From the NCBI GenBank assembly GCA_965224205.1, contig CBDCYN010000025.1, forward strand, positions 62,001-126,000: a DNA stretch of 64,000 bases, read 5' to 3'. Positions 27,390 to 36,450 of this stretch are shown here, in pieces (positions within the stretch are counted from its first letter, which is position 1; each line of letters starts with the position of its first letter). The DNA is from CBDCYN01 sp965224205 (GTDB lineage Bacteria > Planctomycetota > Phycisphaerae > Phycisphaerales > Phycisphaeraceae). The notes below the pieces were generated by a model. The model saw only the letters and a list, made by a program, of their open reading frames with translations, was not told the DNA's origin and made no database searches. The position numbers and the translations under genes were made by a program.

Positions 27390-27531
27390 ACTGCTCTCCC
27401 TCCTTCAAGACTTGTTTTGTCAAGAAATGGCGCCGTACGATCCGTAGCGTGGGGCGCGTCCCTCAGCTGTCTCTACAACAGTGGCAGATTCTAGGTGGGG
27501 ACACGGCGATAAATCAACTATTTAATATTTA

Positions 27532-28482
27532 TTATTTTGGTCTATTGGACTTGCGGCGCAGATCGTAATTCGCGGTTTGGACCTCCGGACGCAACAGACC
27601 AACCTCGCCACGCAGTCTGCGGACCTCGTAGCGATCTAGCAGCCGCCAGCTGCCGACCGACAATCCCTTGATCGTCAACGAGCCGATCCCCACACGTTGT
27701 AGCCGGCGGACCTTGTACCCCAGTCGGGCCAATAAACGCCTGATTTGCCGGTTTTGACCCTCATGGAGGGTGATCTCCAATTTCGTGCGCTCCACCGCGT
27801 TGCGGTCGCGCTGGAATCCTAGCGATCGGATCCGATCCACCGAGGCCCGTTTCATTCGGGGCGGGCGTTGACGGTCACCGCCATGGACAGGCGGCGATTC
27901 GGTTCTAGGATCAGTCAGGTGAAGCCCCTTGCGTAGAAGCGCAAAATCTTCTTCATTTAACCGGCCTCGCACTGAGACGACGTACCGCTTGGGCACGCCG
28001 TACCGGGGGTGAGTCAGCCGCTGGGTGAGCAGGCCGTCGTTGGTGAGCAGGATCAGCCCGGTCGAGTCCGCATCGAGCCGGCCCACGGGAAACAGCCGCA
28101 CCGGGCGGCCGAGGTCGACCAGGTCGGTCACACACCTGCGGCTGTGCGGGTCGCTGGTGGTCGTCACCACATTGCGGGGCTTGTTGAGCAGCACGTAGAC
28201 GTAGTCACGGTCGGGGTCCGGGTGACGCGAGGGTCTGCGGATCGGCCGCCCGTCAACCGTGACCCGGTCGGACCGCTCATCCACCCATGCCGGTAACGCC
28301 GTGACGGGTTGACCGTTGACCGTCACGCGTCCGGCGGTAATCATCTCCTCGCAATCGCGTCGCGACGCGACCCCCGCCTCGGCGAGCACCTTCTGCAACC
28401 GCTTACCGCGAGATGCATCGGTGAGTTCCACCGGTACGGTTGTCGGCTGAGCCGCGACAAGGATTTTCTTTTTCCGTTTCAT
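27532..28482 (-). CDS. rluB: 23S rRNA pseudouridine synthase, RluB/RsuA type
   Basis: Cytoplasmic RNA-modifying enzyme of 316 residues in the RsuA/RluB/RluE/RluF group. It has an S4 RNA-binding domain at about residues 28-75 (RLQKVLAEAGVASRRDCEEM) and the pseudouridine synthase fold with the catalytic Asp in FPVGRLDADSTGLILLTNDG. Further blocks are PKRYVVSV and LHEGQNRQIRRLLARLGYKV. RluB modifies U2605 of 23S rRNA; the RsuA-type alternative cannot be excluded, but S4 plus overall length fits RluB better. The C-terminal 40 residues are basic and extend beyond the usual fold. Confidence 0.87.
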   Translation of the reverse strand: MKRKKKILVAAQPTTVPVELTDASRGKRLQKVLAEAGVASRRDCEEMITAGRVTVNGQPVTALPAWVDERSDRVTVDGRPIRRPSRHPDPDRDYVYVLLNKPRNVVTTTSDPHSRRCVTDLVDLGRPVRLFPVGRLDADSTGLILLTNDGLLTQRLTHPRYGVPKRYVVSVRGRLNEEDFALLRKGLHLTDPRTESPPVHGGDRQRPPRMKRASVDRIRSLGFQRDRNAVERTKLEITLHEGQNRQIRRLLARLGYKVRRLQRVGIGSLTIKGLSVGSWRLLDRYEVRRLRGEVGLLRPEVQTANYDLRRKSNRPK

Positions 28483-28659
28483 TGCGCCGACCTACGTCGC
28501 CCAATTCCTCGTTCAGGTTTCGCCATGTTGTCCCGGCGATCCGCGACCGTGAGGGAGCGTTTTTTCATGGTTTGCCTCGATCCGGAACAGAAACCGCTCT
28601 CTCGCGGTCACGGCTCGTCGCGGGCGTCTCGTGATCCACCCCAACCGGTCAATATTCTA

Positions 28660-28824
28660 TCATCGATCATATGCGTCCGGCTCCGCTACGGCTACGGGAC
28701 GCATCCGCTGCATGACGTGGGCATCGATCACCCGGATCGCGAGGATCGCCACGATCACCAGCGCGAGGTACACGGCGGCACGTACCGGCCACGGCGACAA
28801 GGGGTGGTGGGTAGGGTGAGTCAT
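28660..28824 (-). CDS. small single-pass membrane protein coupled to lptB
   Basis: A 54-residue frame that starts at ATG 28824, overlapping the lptB stop by 4 bp (ATGA), so translation is likely coupled. It reads MTHPTHHPLSPWPVRAAVYL and continues with a hydrophobic segment, ALVIVAILAIRVIDAH, giving one predicted transmembrane helix with the N-terminus short and polar. The stop is TGA at 28662-28660. I do not recognise a family. Position suggests an association with lipopolysaccharide export, but it may simply be a co-transcribed small protein. Confidence 0.6.
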   Translation of the reverse strand: MTHPTHHPLSPWPVRAAVYLALVIVAILAIRVIDAHVMQRMRPVAVAEPDAYDR

Positions 28825-29564
28825 GACTCGTCAAACTCGTCGCCGCGGAACATCGAACCCAAGTAGAGCTTGCGCACCTGCTCGTTGTTGATGATCTCCT
28901 TGGGCTTACCCTCGGCGAAGACCTTGCCCTCGAAGATCACGTAGGCGCGGTCAACCACCTCTAGGGTCCGCTGGACGTTGTGGTCGGTGATGAGCATCGC
29001 CAGGTGGTGGAGCTTGCGTAGGTGGCTGATCTCTTTTTGAAGCTCTTCAACCGCCACGGGGTCAACGCCGGAGAACGGCTCGTCGAGCAGGATCAGCGAT
29101 GGCTGGGTGATCAGCGACCGGGCGATCTCGAGCTTGCGTCGCTCGCCGCCTGAGAGTGTACGGGCCAGCTGTCGACGCAGCTTGGTCAGCCCGAACTGGT
29201 CCATGAGCTGGGCCGCTTTTTCCTTGCGCTGCTTGCGGTTGAGCGGGCGGGTTTCGAGGATCGCAAAAAGATTGTCTTCGACCGTGAGCTTGCCGAAAAT
29301 GCTCGGCTCCTGCGATAGGTACCCCATGCCCCGCTGGGCGCGTTGGTACATCGGCAGCTTGGTGACGTCCTGGCCGTTGAAGATCACCTGCCCGCTGTCG
29401 GGGCTGATCATCCCGATCGTCATCCTAAAGCTGGTCGTCTTGCCCGCCCCGTTACGGCCCAACAGGCCAACGATCTCACCCTCGGCCACGTCGAAGCTCA
29501 CTTCATTGACGACGGTCCGGCCGTTGTACTGCTTGATCAGGTTGTGGGCTTTGAGGATGTACAT
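28821..29564 (-). CDS. lptB: LPS export ABC transporter ATP-binding protein LptB
   Basis: Cytoplasmic ATPase that powers lipopolysaccharide extraction by LptFG. From ATG 29564 it is 247 residues, close to the usual 241. It carries Walker A (GLLGRNGAGKTTSFRM), the Q-loop region (MGYLSQEPSIF, an LptB hallmark), signature LSGGERRKLEIARSL, Walker B (SLILLDEPFSGVDP) and the switch His (MLITDHNVQ). The frame extends to GTG 29591 but nine extra residues lack support. lptF, lptG, lptC and lptA are not adjacent. The downstream small membrane ORF overlaps its stop. Confidence 0.93.
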   Translation of the reverse strand: MYILKAHNLIKQYNGRTVVNEVSFDVAEGEIVGLLGRNGAGKTTSFRMTIGMISPDSGQVIFNGQDVTKLPMYQRAQRGMGYLSQEPSIFGKLTVEDNLFAILETRPLNRKQRKEKAAQLMDQFGLTKLRRQLARTLSGGERRKLEIARSLITQPSLILLDEPFSGVDPVAVEELQKEISHLRKLHHLAMLITDHNVQRTLEVVDRAYVIFEGKVFAEGKPKEIINNEQVRKLYLGSMFRGDEFDES

Positions 29565-29645
29565 ACCAGAAGATGCTCTCGCCACGCCCACACCCGGGGC
29601 ACAAAAGTGACATGATAGTCAACCTGCTACCGAGTGACAGGTCGG

Positions 29646-30890
29646 TTAACCCTGCGGCGACGTTTGTGGGTCTGGTGAGTGATCCATCGTCGGTTCATGA
29701 AACGCGAAAACAAACAACCCCCCGGCCACGACACACAGCCCCGCTGCACACGCGAACATCAGCGATAAGCTCTCCTGTGCCACCAGCCCGGCTAGGTAAT
29801 TGCCCGTGATCCGTCCCGTCCCATAGACCGTCATGGTGTACAGCCCCTGCATCGAGCTGCGGTAATGATCATGAGCGTGGCGGTTGAGGTAGATCGGCGG
29901 CACCACGTGTACGACGAGCACGATCAAACCGTGGACGAGCTGGGTAGCAACCGCGACCGTCAATGAATCGCTGGCCGCCAACAACCCCAGCCGGGCGATC
30001 AGGCATATGAGACCGACCACCATCAGCCATTTAACACCCAAACGATCCAACAATCGCCCGAACGCGAGCATATAGAAGATCTCGAGAAAAACCCCGACAT
30101 TGGCGATGATACCCACCCATTGGTGACCCAGACCGACCCGATCGGTGAGGTACAAGGGGTAGAACGCGTAGTACGCGGCGTTGGCCATGTGGGTGAGGCC
30201 CATCGCGATACAGAACACCAGCACGTGCGGGTTTAGCATCGCCTTAGCGGCCGCGACGGTCGGTAGTCGTCCGGTAAAAGCACGTTCGGGGTCGACCGTA
30301 GACGTCGACGTTTCAAAAAGCTCATCACGCCGTCCGACCGGGGTATCGGGCAGTGCCAGCGTATTGATCAACGCCAACCCGCAGAACAGAACCCCCGAAA
30401 CGAGGATGATGTCGATCCCTTCCCCTTTACGCAGAAACGCGAACAGCAGCACACTGGGGACCATGAATCCGATCGTGCCCCACACCCGCACGTGGTGGTA
30501 AGGGGTGACCGCTTGGCCGCTGGCCCGTTGCCGGTTCATCACGACAAAGTTGATCCCATCTTGCAAGGCGGTGGTGGGGCTAAACGCCAGGTAGAAAAGC
30601 GTAAATAAGATCAAGACCGACCAGAAACCCATCGCGTCGAGCCAGAGGGTAGTTAGGATGGCGCTGCTGGCGGCAAACACCCCCGCCATCAGCCGCCGGC
30701 TGGTGACGTATCCATCGGCCAAGAGGGTCATGATAACCGGCGTGAGCACGGCCGCGACGCTAGCCGTAGCGGTGACCGTCCCGATCTGGGCCCGGCTCAA
30801 CCCCCGCTCCTTGAGGAACACCGACAAGAACGGCATCAGGCTGCCCATGACCGCGAACGACAGGAAATATTGAACCTTGATGCTACGCAT
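29646..30890 (-). CDS. MFS transporter (nucleoside:H+ symporter / PPP-like group)
   Basis: Integral membrane transporter of 414 residues with about 12 hydrophobic segments. It resembles the MFS_1-like/Nuc_H_symport group by its short N-terminus, SFAVMGSLMPFLSVFLKERG (TM1 and following loop), and VWGTIGFMVPSVLLF in TM5. The loop after TM6 (PDTPVGRRDELFETSTSTVD) is short and acidic. Substrate is unknown; relatives move nucleosides or aromatic acids. It is 82 bp upstream of lptB in the same orientation, but a link is not evident. Confidence 0.8.
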   Translation of the reverse strand: MRSIKVQYFLSFAVMGSLMPFLSVFLKERGLSRAQIGTVTATASVAAVLTPVIMTLLADGYVTSRRLMAGVFAASSAILTTLWLDAMGFWSVLILFTLFYLAFSPTTALQDGINFVVMNRQRASGQAVTPYHHVRVWGTIGFMVPSVLLFAFLRKGEGIDIILVSGVLFCGLALINTLALPDTPVGRRDELFETSTSTVDPERAFTGRLPTVAAAKAMLNPHVLVFCIAMGLTHMANAAYYAFYPLYLTDRVGLGHQWVGIIANVGVFLEIFYMLAFGRLLDRLGVKWLMVVGLICLIARLGLLAASDSLTVAVATQLVHGLIVLVVHVVPPIYLNRHAHDHYRSSMQGLYTMTVYGTGRITGNYLAGLVAQESLSLMFACAAGLCVVAGGLFVFAFHEPTMDHSPDPQTSPQG

Positions 30891-30994
30891 GACAACCTAG
30901 GACACGAACGGAACCTATCATCGCCACAGGACGCGGTTACGACGCCACGAGAAAACGACGATATCAGATTAGTCAAGGAAGGAGATGTTGTTCC

Positions 30995-31786
30995 GTGTAT
31001 ACCCTCTACGAAACCCCGCCCGGCTTCGACGCCCTAGCCGCTGAGCTTAAGCAGATCATCCAGGACTTATCGGGTCGGTTTAATTCCGCCACGCAGACGT
31101 TGCACATCCCCGCCCATGAAGACCTGTCGACCCCCGCATACCGCAAGGGGAAGCTGCACATCATCAAGGAAGGGATGCTGGCCTGCTCACGCGGCGGCTC
31201 GAATTTGTTTTACTTTGACGAGGGAGACATGCTGGGCCTAGACCTGCAGCTGGTGCCGATCGAGTCGTGCAAGATCTGGTCGGAGATGGCTGTCGTGGTC
31301 GACGAGCTATCGATCGAGTACGTGATGCGCGAGATCTCCGGGGACTGGGCGCTGCTCCAACAGTGGAACCAGATGTTGGCTTGCCAGATGAGCCTGTACC
31401 TGCTGTGCCTCGCGTCACTGGCCAAGAGCCGTACCGATCAACACCCGGACGTCAAGCACGTGCCGGCTGGGCAAGTCATGATCGAGCAAGGCACCCATGC
31501 CAGCGAGGTCTGTACGCTGATCGAGGGCGCCGCTGAGGTGATGGTCGACGGGGTCAAGGTCGGGGAAGTGTTGCCAGGTGAGACCTTCGGGGCGGTGGCG
31601 GCTCTAACCCAGAACCCGCGTAACGCCACGGTGGTCGCGGCCCAGGACAGCGTCGTCATGTCGATGAAGCCCGACCAGGTCTGCCACCTGATCGAGACCC
31701 GCCCCCACACCGCGGTGAAGCTGATCCAGGACATGGCCCGCGTCATCGCCGACCTCAACCAGCAGCTCGTGGCGATCCATCAGTAA
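30995..31786 (+). CDS. cyclic-nucleotide-binding domain protein
   Basis: Probable cytoplasmic regulatory protein of 263 residues. Residues about 150-255 form a cNMP-binding jelly roll: HVPAGQVMIEQGTHASEVCT, LIEGAAEVMVDG, GEVLPGETFGAVAALTQNPR (the phosphate-binding cassette position) and NATVVAAQDSVVMSM. The N-terminal half (40-140) looks like a second, degenerate copy (GKLHIIKEGMLACSRGG, YFDEGDMLGLDL). No DNA-binding or kinase domain is present, so it may act through protein contacts. The start is GTG 30995, preceded by GGAAGGAG 11 bases upstream. Confidence 0.82.
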   Translation: MYTLYETPPGFDALAAELKQIIQDLSGRFNSATQTLHIPAHEDLSTPAYRKGKLHIIKEGMLACSRGGSNLFYFDEGDMLGLDLQLVPIESCKIWSEMAVVVDELSIEYVMREISGDWALLQQWNQMLACQMSLYLLCLASLAKSRTDQHPDVKHVPAGQVMIEQGTHASEVCTLIEGAAEVMVDGVKVGEVLPGETFGAVAALTQNPRNATVVAAQDSVVMSMKPDQVCHLIETRPHTAVKLIQDMARVIADLNQQLVAIHQ

Positions 31787-31880
31787 TAGAGTCGAGCCAT
31801 TGAGGGCTTCGAGTGCCGTTTATAGTCGTACGGGTAGACTCTACCTTAACCCATCGCGTGCGAATTCATCCCGATGCATA

Positions 31881-33209
31881 CTAGAGGCGAACGATACGAC
31901 GGGTCTTGCCGGCGATCGTTTTTTCCAAGCTTTCGACACGCTCGAAATCGATATCGGCCAGCTGGCGGTTGACGATGCTCAGCCGGCGGCGGATCTCGGC
32001 CAGGGAATCCGGGGGGACCGCCTCACGAGCGGTGTACCGAAGGGTCACCTCGCCGCCCTTGGCCTGAGTGACTTGGAACCCTGTGACCTGCGGGATTTCT
32101 TTGATCGCGTGGGTCAGCCCTTCGGAATGGACCACGGCCCCGTCGGGCAGCTGGAGGTAATCGTTGCACCGGCCGATGACGGAGTCGAACGCCACCACGG
32201 TCGCGGCGGGGTCGTGATCGGCCATCTCGACCAGGTCGCCGATCTCGTAGCGGATCAACGGCATCGCGCAGGGGATCAGGTTGGTGATCAAGATCTTGTA
32301 CGCCCCGGGCATGGTGTCGTCGCGCAGGGCTTCGACGAGGTGGTGCTTCCAGAAGACGGTGAAACCCCCCTCGACCCGTTCGTACGCGATCGCTCCAAAC
32401 TCGATCGACCCGTATTCCATGATCACCGGGCAACCGAACACCTCGCTGAGGACCTGCCTGCTGTCGCGCGAGGGGAAAGATTCAGCCGTCGCGATGACCA
32501 CCTTCACCCCCAGTTCGCGGATCGCGTCGCGGCACTCCATGGCCAACCGGGCGAACCGGTCGAGGGCGACCGAGTACCCCAACACGTACCGAGGCTTGAA
32601 GCGGATCATCCGTTGAGCCGCTGCCCGCAGCGAGCCGTCATCCATCTCATAAGCCGAGTGCCTGCAATACCCGATCAGAGAATCTTTAACGACGCGTGCC
32701 TTGGCATTGACCCAGCCCCGCAAGCCGCGGCCCAGCAGGTGGCTGTGGCCCGAGATTAGGAATAACTTGTCGCTCGGGTCGATCCCGGACCAGCTGCGGC
32801 CGTGCCAGATATCACGGTTGCGGCTGAGGATCTGGCTTTTGGAAAAGATCAATTGCACCGGCTGCCCGGTCGACCCCCCCGTGGAAACGTGGATGTCGGC
32901 TGATTTCGTGGGGTCGACGAATGCATCGTTCTGCGATTGGAGCGGATCTCGGGTGAGGATCGGCACAGACTGGTGAAACTCAGCCCAGCTTGAGAATGCA
33001 GGAGGTAGGCAGTGGGTGTCGTTTAATCGGCGGTAATACGGCACGTTTTGCCGGATCCCGTCCCAAAGCTCATTGAAGCGCTTGAGTTGCCAAGCCTGTT
33101 TTTCTTCCTGGGTCTGGAACGGGCGGTACGCCTCTTGTTCTTCACGGACCCAAGCCATCAAGCGGCGTGCACGGAATTTTCGTGCCAGGTACATTGAGGG
33201 TTTCGTCAC
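31881..33209 (-). CDS. PaaK-like adenylate-forming enzyme (phenylacetate-CoA ligase family / CapK-like)
   Basis: Predicted cytoplasmic protein of 442 residues in the ANL-type PaaK branch. The phosphate-binding loop is VSTGGSTGQPVQLIFSKS (about residue 110-125). Later blocks are VIMEYGSIEFGAIAYE and MPLIRYEIGDLVEM, the latter matching the A8-region of the family, and AGKTRRIVRL at the end. PaaK itself makes phenylacetyl-CoA; many relatives (CapK-like) lie in polysaccharide clusters with unknown substrates. No phenylacetate genes are here, so substrate is left open. It is convergent with the cyclic-nucleotide-binding gene. Confidence 0.85.
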   Translation of the reverse strand: MTKPSMYLARKFRARRLMAWVREEQEAYRPFQTQEEKQAWQLKRFNELWDGIRQNVPYYRRLNDTHCLPPAFSSWAEFHQSVPILTRDPLQSQNDAFVDPTKSADIHVSTGGSTGQPVQLIFSKSQILSRNRDIWHGRSWSGIDPSDKLFLISGHSHLLGRGLRGWVNAKARVVKDSLIGYCRHSAYEMDDGSLRAAAQRMIRFKPRYVLGYSVALDRFARLAMECRDAIRELGVKVVIATAESFPSRDSRQVLSEVFGCPVIMEYGSIEFGAIAYERVEGGFTVFWKHHLVEALRDDTMPGAYKILITNLIPCAMPLIRYEIGDLVEMADHDPAATVVAFDSVIGRCNDYLQLPDGAVVHSEGLTHAIKEIPQVTGFQVTQAKGGEVTLRYTAREAVPPDSLAEIRRRLSIVNRQLADIDFERVESLEKTIAGKTRRIVRL

Positions 33210-33312
33210 GTCTAAGAATTAGGTAGCCCTCTAAGCATTTAATAGACACGAGTAATATACACCAGCCCGTGCACCCGCCGGAGATTGATCTGATATCGGG
33301 ATGACTCATCAA

Positions 33313-34104
33313 TCACAGCGGCCCGCTGATCCCGCCATCCTTGCGGATCCGCCAGAAGTGGATCGCGATCAGGGTCGCCGCCGCTAGCGGCAGGGCGATG
33401 CAGTGGAGCACATAAAACCGAAGCAACGCGTTTTCACCCACGCTCGTGCCCGCTAGCAGCAAATAAGCGGCGTCCGACTTGACCGTCACCAGCGGCACGC
33501 CGCCCGGCAAGGTGATCAGGTCGGTCAGCGGGCCCTGCATCCCAAACCCCGGGGTGGCCTTGCCCATGTTCGAACCCACCGTGATCGCCCAGATCGCCAA
33601 CTGGTCCCACGGCAGCAGGTACCCCGTAAACGACAGCAGCATGGTGATCACCAGCAGGATCACGCCCACACCCCAGTTAAACTCCCGCGGCGGCTTGTAC
33701 GACCCCGTCAAGAACACCCGCATCATGTGTAGCCAGATCGCGATGATCATCGCGTGGGCCCCCCAGCGGTGGATCTCTCGAAGCAGCCCTAGCGTCACGT
33801 GCGAACGCAGCGCCTGGATGTCCGCGTACGCGTATTCCGGCACCGGGCGGTAGTAGAACATCAGCAGCACCCCGCTGATCGCCTCAGCCAGGAACAGGAA
33901 AAACGTCAGCCCCCCCATACACCAGGTGAAAGATAAACGGATCCCACTCTTACGCACCGCCACCGGGTGCAGGTGCAGGAACACGTTGCTCATCACCGCC
34001 ATCACCCGGGTGCGGCGGTCACGCGGGATCCCGTGGCGGAAGATCGAGTTCCATGCCTGGCTGTTACGGATGTAGTCAAGGACGCGTTGAGCGGGTCCGA
34101 TCAT
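33313..34104 (-). CDS. cytochrome b, N-terminal (b6-like) domain protein
   Basis: Membrane dihaem cytochrome of 263 residues, corresponding to the N-terminal four-helix part of cytochrome b. Helix B has the histidine pair in LREIHRWGAHAMIIAIWLHM, with helix D pair in LRFYVLHCIALPLAAATLIAIHFW. PPREFNWGVGVILLVI and FTGYLLPWDQLAIWAITVGS match the classical region around the Qo site. No C-terminal subunit, Rieske protein or cytochrome c gene is adjacent on either side, so the partners are elsewhere. It overlaps the small upstream frame by ATGA. Confidence 0.9.
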   Translation of the reverse strand: MIGPAQRVLDYIRNSQAWNSIFRHGIPRDRRTRVMAVMSNVFLHLHPVAVRKSGIRLSFTWCMGGLTFFLFLAEAISGVLLMFYYRPVPEYAYADIQALRSHVTLGLLREIHRWGAHAMIIAIWLHMMRVFLTGSYKPPREFNWGVGVILLVITMLLSFTGYLLPWDQLAIWAITVGSNMGKATPGFGMQGPLTDLITLPGGVPLVTVKSDAAYLLLAGTSVGENALLRFYVLHCIALPLAAATLIAIHFWRIRKDGGISGPL

Positions 34105-34280
34105 CTTGGTGTTTTCCCAATCAGCGCAGAGGCGGTGGTGTCGACGATCCAGGGTTCACCCCGTGAACCCCTCACGAATAGGCCACGGTATTGTCCTTTT
34201 CTCACCGTGACATGCAAGTAAACCAAATCGGAGCCGGGTGTCGTCCAAGGTTTGAGCAGTACTCCAAGGATCAAGGGCAT
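34101..34280 (-). CDS. small ORF upstream of cytochrome b (uncertain)
   Basis: A 59-residue frame from ATG 34280 that ends in ATGA overlap with the cytochrome b start, an arrangement that favours real translation. It reads MPLILGVLLKPWTTPGSDLV, then a basic segment ending GEPWIVDTTASALIGKTPR. No motif is recognised. A second start at 34313 would add 11 residues. A competing frame on the same strand (34156-34356) is also open, so confidence is low. Confidence 0.4.
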   Translation of the reverse strand: MPLILGVLLKPWTTPGSDLVYLHVTVRKGQYRGLFVRGSRGEPWIVDTTASALIGKTPR

Positions 34281-34378
34281 ATGCGTCTTCGTTGAACATC
34301 GCCTTGAGGCCACCCGGGGTCACAAACCCGTATGACACCCACCTGACAGGCCGCACCGACCCACGCTACGATACGGCC

Positions 34379-35101
34379 ATGCCACGAACTCCGTCACCCC
34401 CTAAACCGAGGCCCAAATCCCCATTGTGCGGCCTGCTGGTGGTGGACAAGCCGATCGGGCCAAGCTCGATGGACGTGGTGCGGCGGGTGCGCCTAGCGGC
34501 GGGTCGAGCCAAGACCGGCCACGCCGGGACGCTCGACCCATTAGCCAGCGGGGTCGTCATCTGTTGCCTGGGCCCGGCGACGCGTTGGGTGTCACGGTTG
34601 ATGGAGCTGGAGAAGGTTTACGAGGCAGCAATCGATCTTTCCGCGTTCACGACGACGGACGATCTCGAGGGCCCACGCGACGAGGTGGACGTGAAGACTC
34701 CGCCGGGCCGAGAGGACATCGCCAGGGCTTTGGGCGGTTTCGTGGGATGGATCGACCAGAAGCCGCCTGCGTTCAGTGCGGTGCACGTGAACGGGCAACG
34801 CGCGTATCGTCTGGCTCGCCGCGGCCAGACGGTGCAGATGCCCACGCGCCGGGTGAAGGTCCATCGCATCGACCTAAAGGACTACACCTGGCCGGTGGTT
34901 TCGCTACAGATCACCTGCGGCAAAGGCACGTATATCCGAAGCCTGGCCCGTGATTTGGGTGTGGCGCTAGGCACCGGGGGCCATCTCACGAACTTGCGGC
35001 GGACACGGGTCGGCGGGCATCACGTCTGCCAAGCCACGGATTGGCAGCGACTAACCCAGCCGATCCATCAAGAGGATTTGCTGTATCCCCCGGGCTTTTG
35101 A
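34379..35101 (+). CDS. truB: tRNA pseudouridine(55) synthase TruB
   Basis: Modifies U55 of tRNA. From ATG 34379 the protein is 240 residues. It has the KPIGPSSMDVVRRVR block, the catalytic Asp in KTGHAGTLDPLASGVVICCL, KVYEAAIDLSAFTTTDDLEG, and the distal GTYIRSLARDLGVALGTGGHL block. The upstream-extended frame (34292) adds 29 residues lacking family support. The C-terminal PUA domain is reduced or absent. It is divergent from cytochrome b and the typical infB-rbfA neighbours are missing. Confidence 0.95.
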   Translation: MPRTPSPPKPRPKSPLCGLLVVDKPIGPSSMDVVRRVRLAAGRAKTGHAGTLDPLASGVVICCLGPATRWVSRLMELEKVYEAAIDLSAFTTTDDLEGPRDEVDVKTPPGREDIARALGGFVGWIDQKPPAFSAVHVNGQRAYRLARRGQTVQMPTRRVKVHRIDLKDYTWPVVSLQITCGKGTYIRSLARDLGVALGTGGHLTNLRRTRVGGHHVCQATDWQRLTQPIHQEDLLYPPGF

Positions 35102-35272
35102 TGGGTCGGCCATGCCTCGTCACGTTTGTTTTGTGGGTCACTTACGGGTGGTAACTGCGGGATGGCGGCCCGCAGCTGGAACCCATCGCACTTGCATCCA
35201 TAAATATCATAAACGATTATTTTATATGAATTTAAATGTCAATCTTTGCCGTCGTGACAAGGGGGGAGGATC

Positions 35273-35548
35273 TCAATATGCTTCGAAAAACCGATGGGCT
35301 GTGCCACCGGGACCGACACGGATCGTGATCGGTTGGCCGCACGATGGGCAGCGGCCCTCGTATGCGGTAGCTCGATCGTTGCGATACACTCTGCTGTACA
35401 CCCCGCAGCATCGCCAGCGGATCGCTAGCCATGGCCGGTCGGCGAGTTTATTGACCGTTAGATTCTCAGATTCAATATTTTTATAATAATTAGAATCGTT
35501 ATAGCTGGACCCGTTGGTCAAATCGAGTATATAATCTGGAGAGCTCAT
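35273..35548 (-). CDS. small zinc-ribbon-like protein, conserved in planctomycetes
   Basis: 91-residue protein. The C-terminal half has a compact C-C...C-x2-C pattern (RWRCCGVYSRVYRN, EGRCPSCGQPITIRVGPGG) that fits a zinc ribbon, and ends RFFEAY. The pattern resembles a hypothetical protein family I recall from planctomycete genomes; no function is known. The N-terminal 35 residues are polar and asparagine-rich and may be non-conserved. The flanking intergenic DNA (35102-35272 and 35549-35734) is AT-rich with no further gene. Confidence 0.65.
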   Translation of the reverse strand: MSSPDYILDLTNGSSYNDSNYYKNIESENLTVNKLADRPWLAIRWRCCGVYSRVYRNDRATAYEGRCPSCGQPITIRVGPGGTAHRFFEAY

Positions 35549-35734
35549 CTCATTAACTCATCGGTCCTTCACCATCGGAACCTATAGGATCGATCGAGAG
35601 AGAAGATGTAAATCTCTAATTAAGTCGGCAATATCGAGGGCCGATGCAATCTTAGTAAATTAGAGAAGGAGTAGGGATCGTCACGTCAAGTTAAGAGGGG
35701 TAACTCATCATGATAAGACCGCGAGGGGAAAACC

Positions 35735-36358
35735 ATGGCTTCGAATGACCTATCAGAGCTCGCCGATAAGCAGGTGTTTACCACCGGCGAGGCGGCCGAT
35801 ATCTGTAAACTCTCTCAGCAGACGATCATCCGCTGCTTCGACAAGGGGCGCCTCCACGGCTTCCGTGTCCCGGGCAGTCGGTTCCGGCGGATCCCGCGCG
35901 ATGAGCTGATCCGGTTCATGCGCGAGAACCAGATCCCCACCGACAGCCTTGAAGACGGCAAGCGGCACGTGCTGGTGGTCGACGATGACGAGCAGATCCT
36001 CCAGTTATTTGAAGACATCCTCGGCCGCGACCCCCGTTTGGTGGTCAAGACCGCCACCTGTGGCTACGCCGCGGGCCTGATGACCGAACAGTTCAAGCCC
36101 CATCTCATGCTCCTCGACTACATGCTGCCCGACATCAACGGGAACGTGGTCTGCCGCACCGTGCGGTCGAACCCCGAGTTCAAGAATATGAAGATCATCA
36201 TCGTCTCGGGGGTGATCAACCAGAGCGAGATCGCCGATCTGCTCGAGGAGGGGGCCGACGAGTTCGTCAAGAAGCCTTTCAATATCGAGAAGCTGCTTGA
36301 ACGGATCTACGCCTTGCTCGAACTCGAAGCCCCGAATCCGAAGGGGCGAGCCGGCTGA
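35735..36358 (+). CDS. response regulator with N-terminal excisionase-type (MerR-like) HTH
   Basis: DNA-binding response regulator of 207 residues with reversed order: HTH first, receiver last. Residues 14-65 are an excisionase/BldC-like winged HTH (FTTGEAADICKLSQQTIIRC, GFRVPGSRFRRIPRDEL). Residues 78-200 are a complete receiver: VLVVDDDEQI acidic pocket, phosphoacceptor D128 in LLDYMLPD, IIIVSG with the conserved Ser, and FVKKPF lysine. GAGGGGAA precedes the ATG by about 6 bases. It is the first gene of a co-oriented set with the HDOD kinase (92 bp on) and a receiver-GAF protein, so the kinase is its likely partner. Confidence 0.9.
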   Translation: MASNDLSELADKQVFTTGEAADICKLSQQTIIRCFDKGRLHGFRVPGSRFRRIPRDELIRFMRENQIPTDSLEDGKRHVLVVDDDEQILQLFEDILGRDPRLVVKTATCGYAAGLMTEQFKPHLMLLDYMLPDINGNVVCRTVRSNPEFKNMKIIIVSGVINQSEIADLLEEGADEFVKKPFNIEKLLERIYALLELEAPNPKGRAG

Positions 36359-36450
36359 TGAGCCGCGGATCGGCCCGGCCCGCTTCCCGGCGAGGTCTTT
36401 TGCCTTTTGTGTCCCGGGCTGCCTGAAATCACACCGATGGTGGTTGTCCT

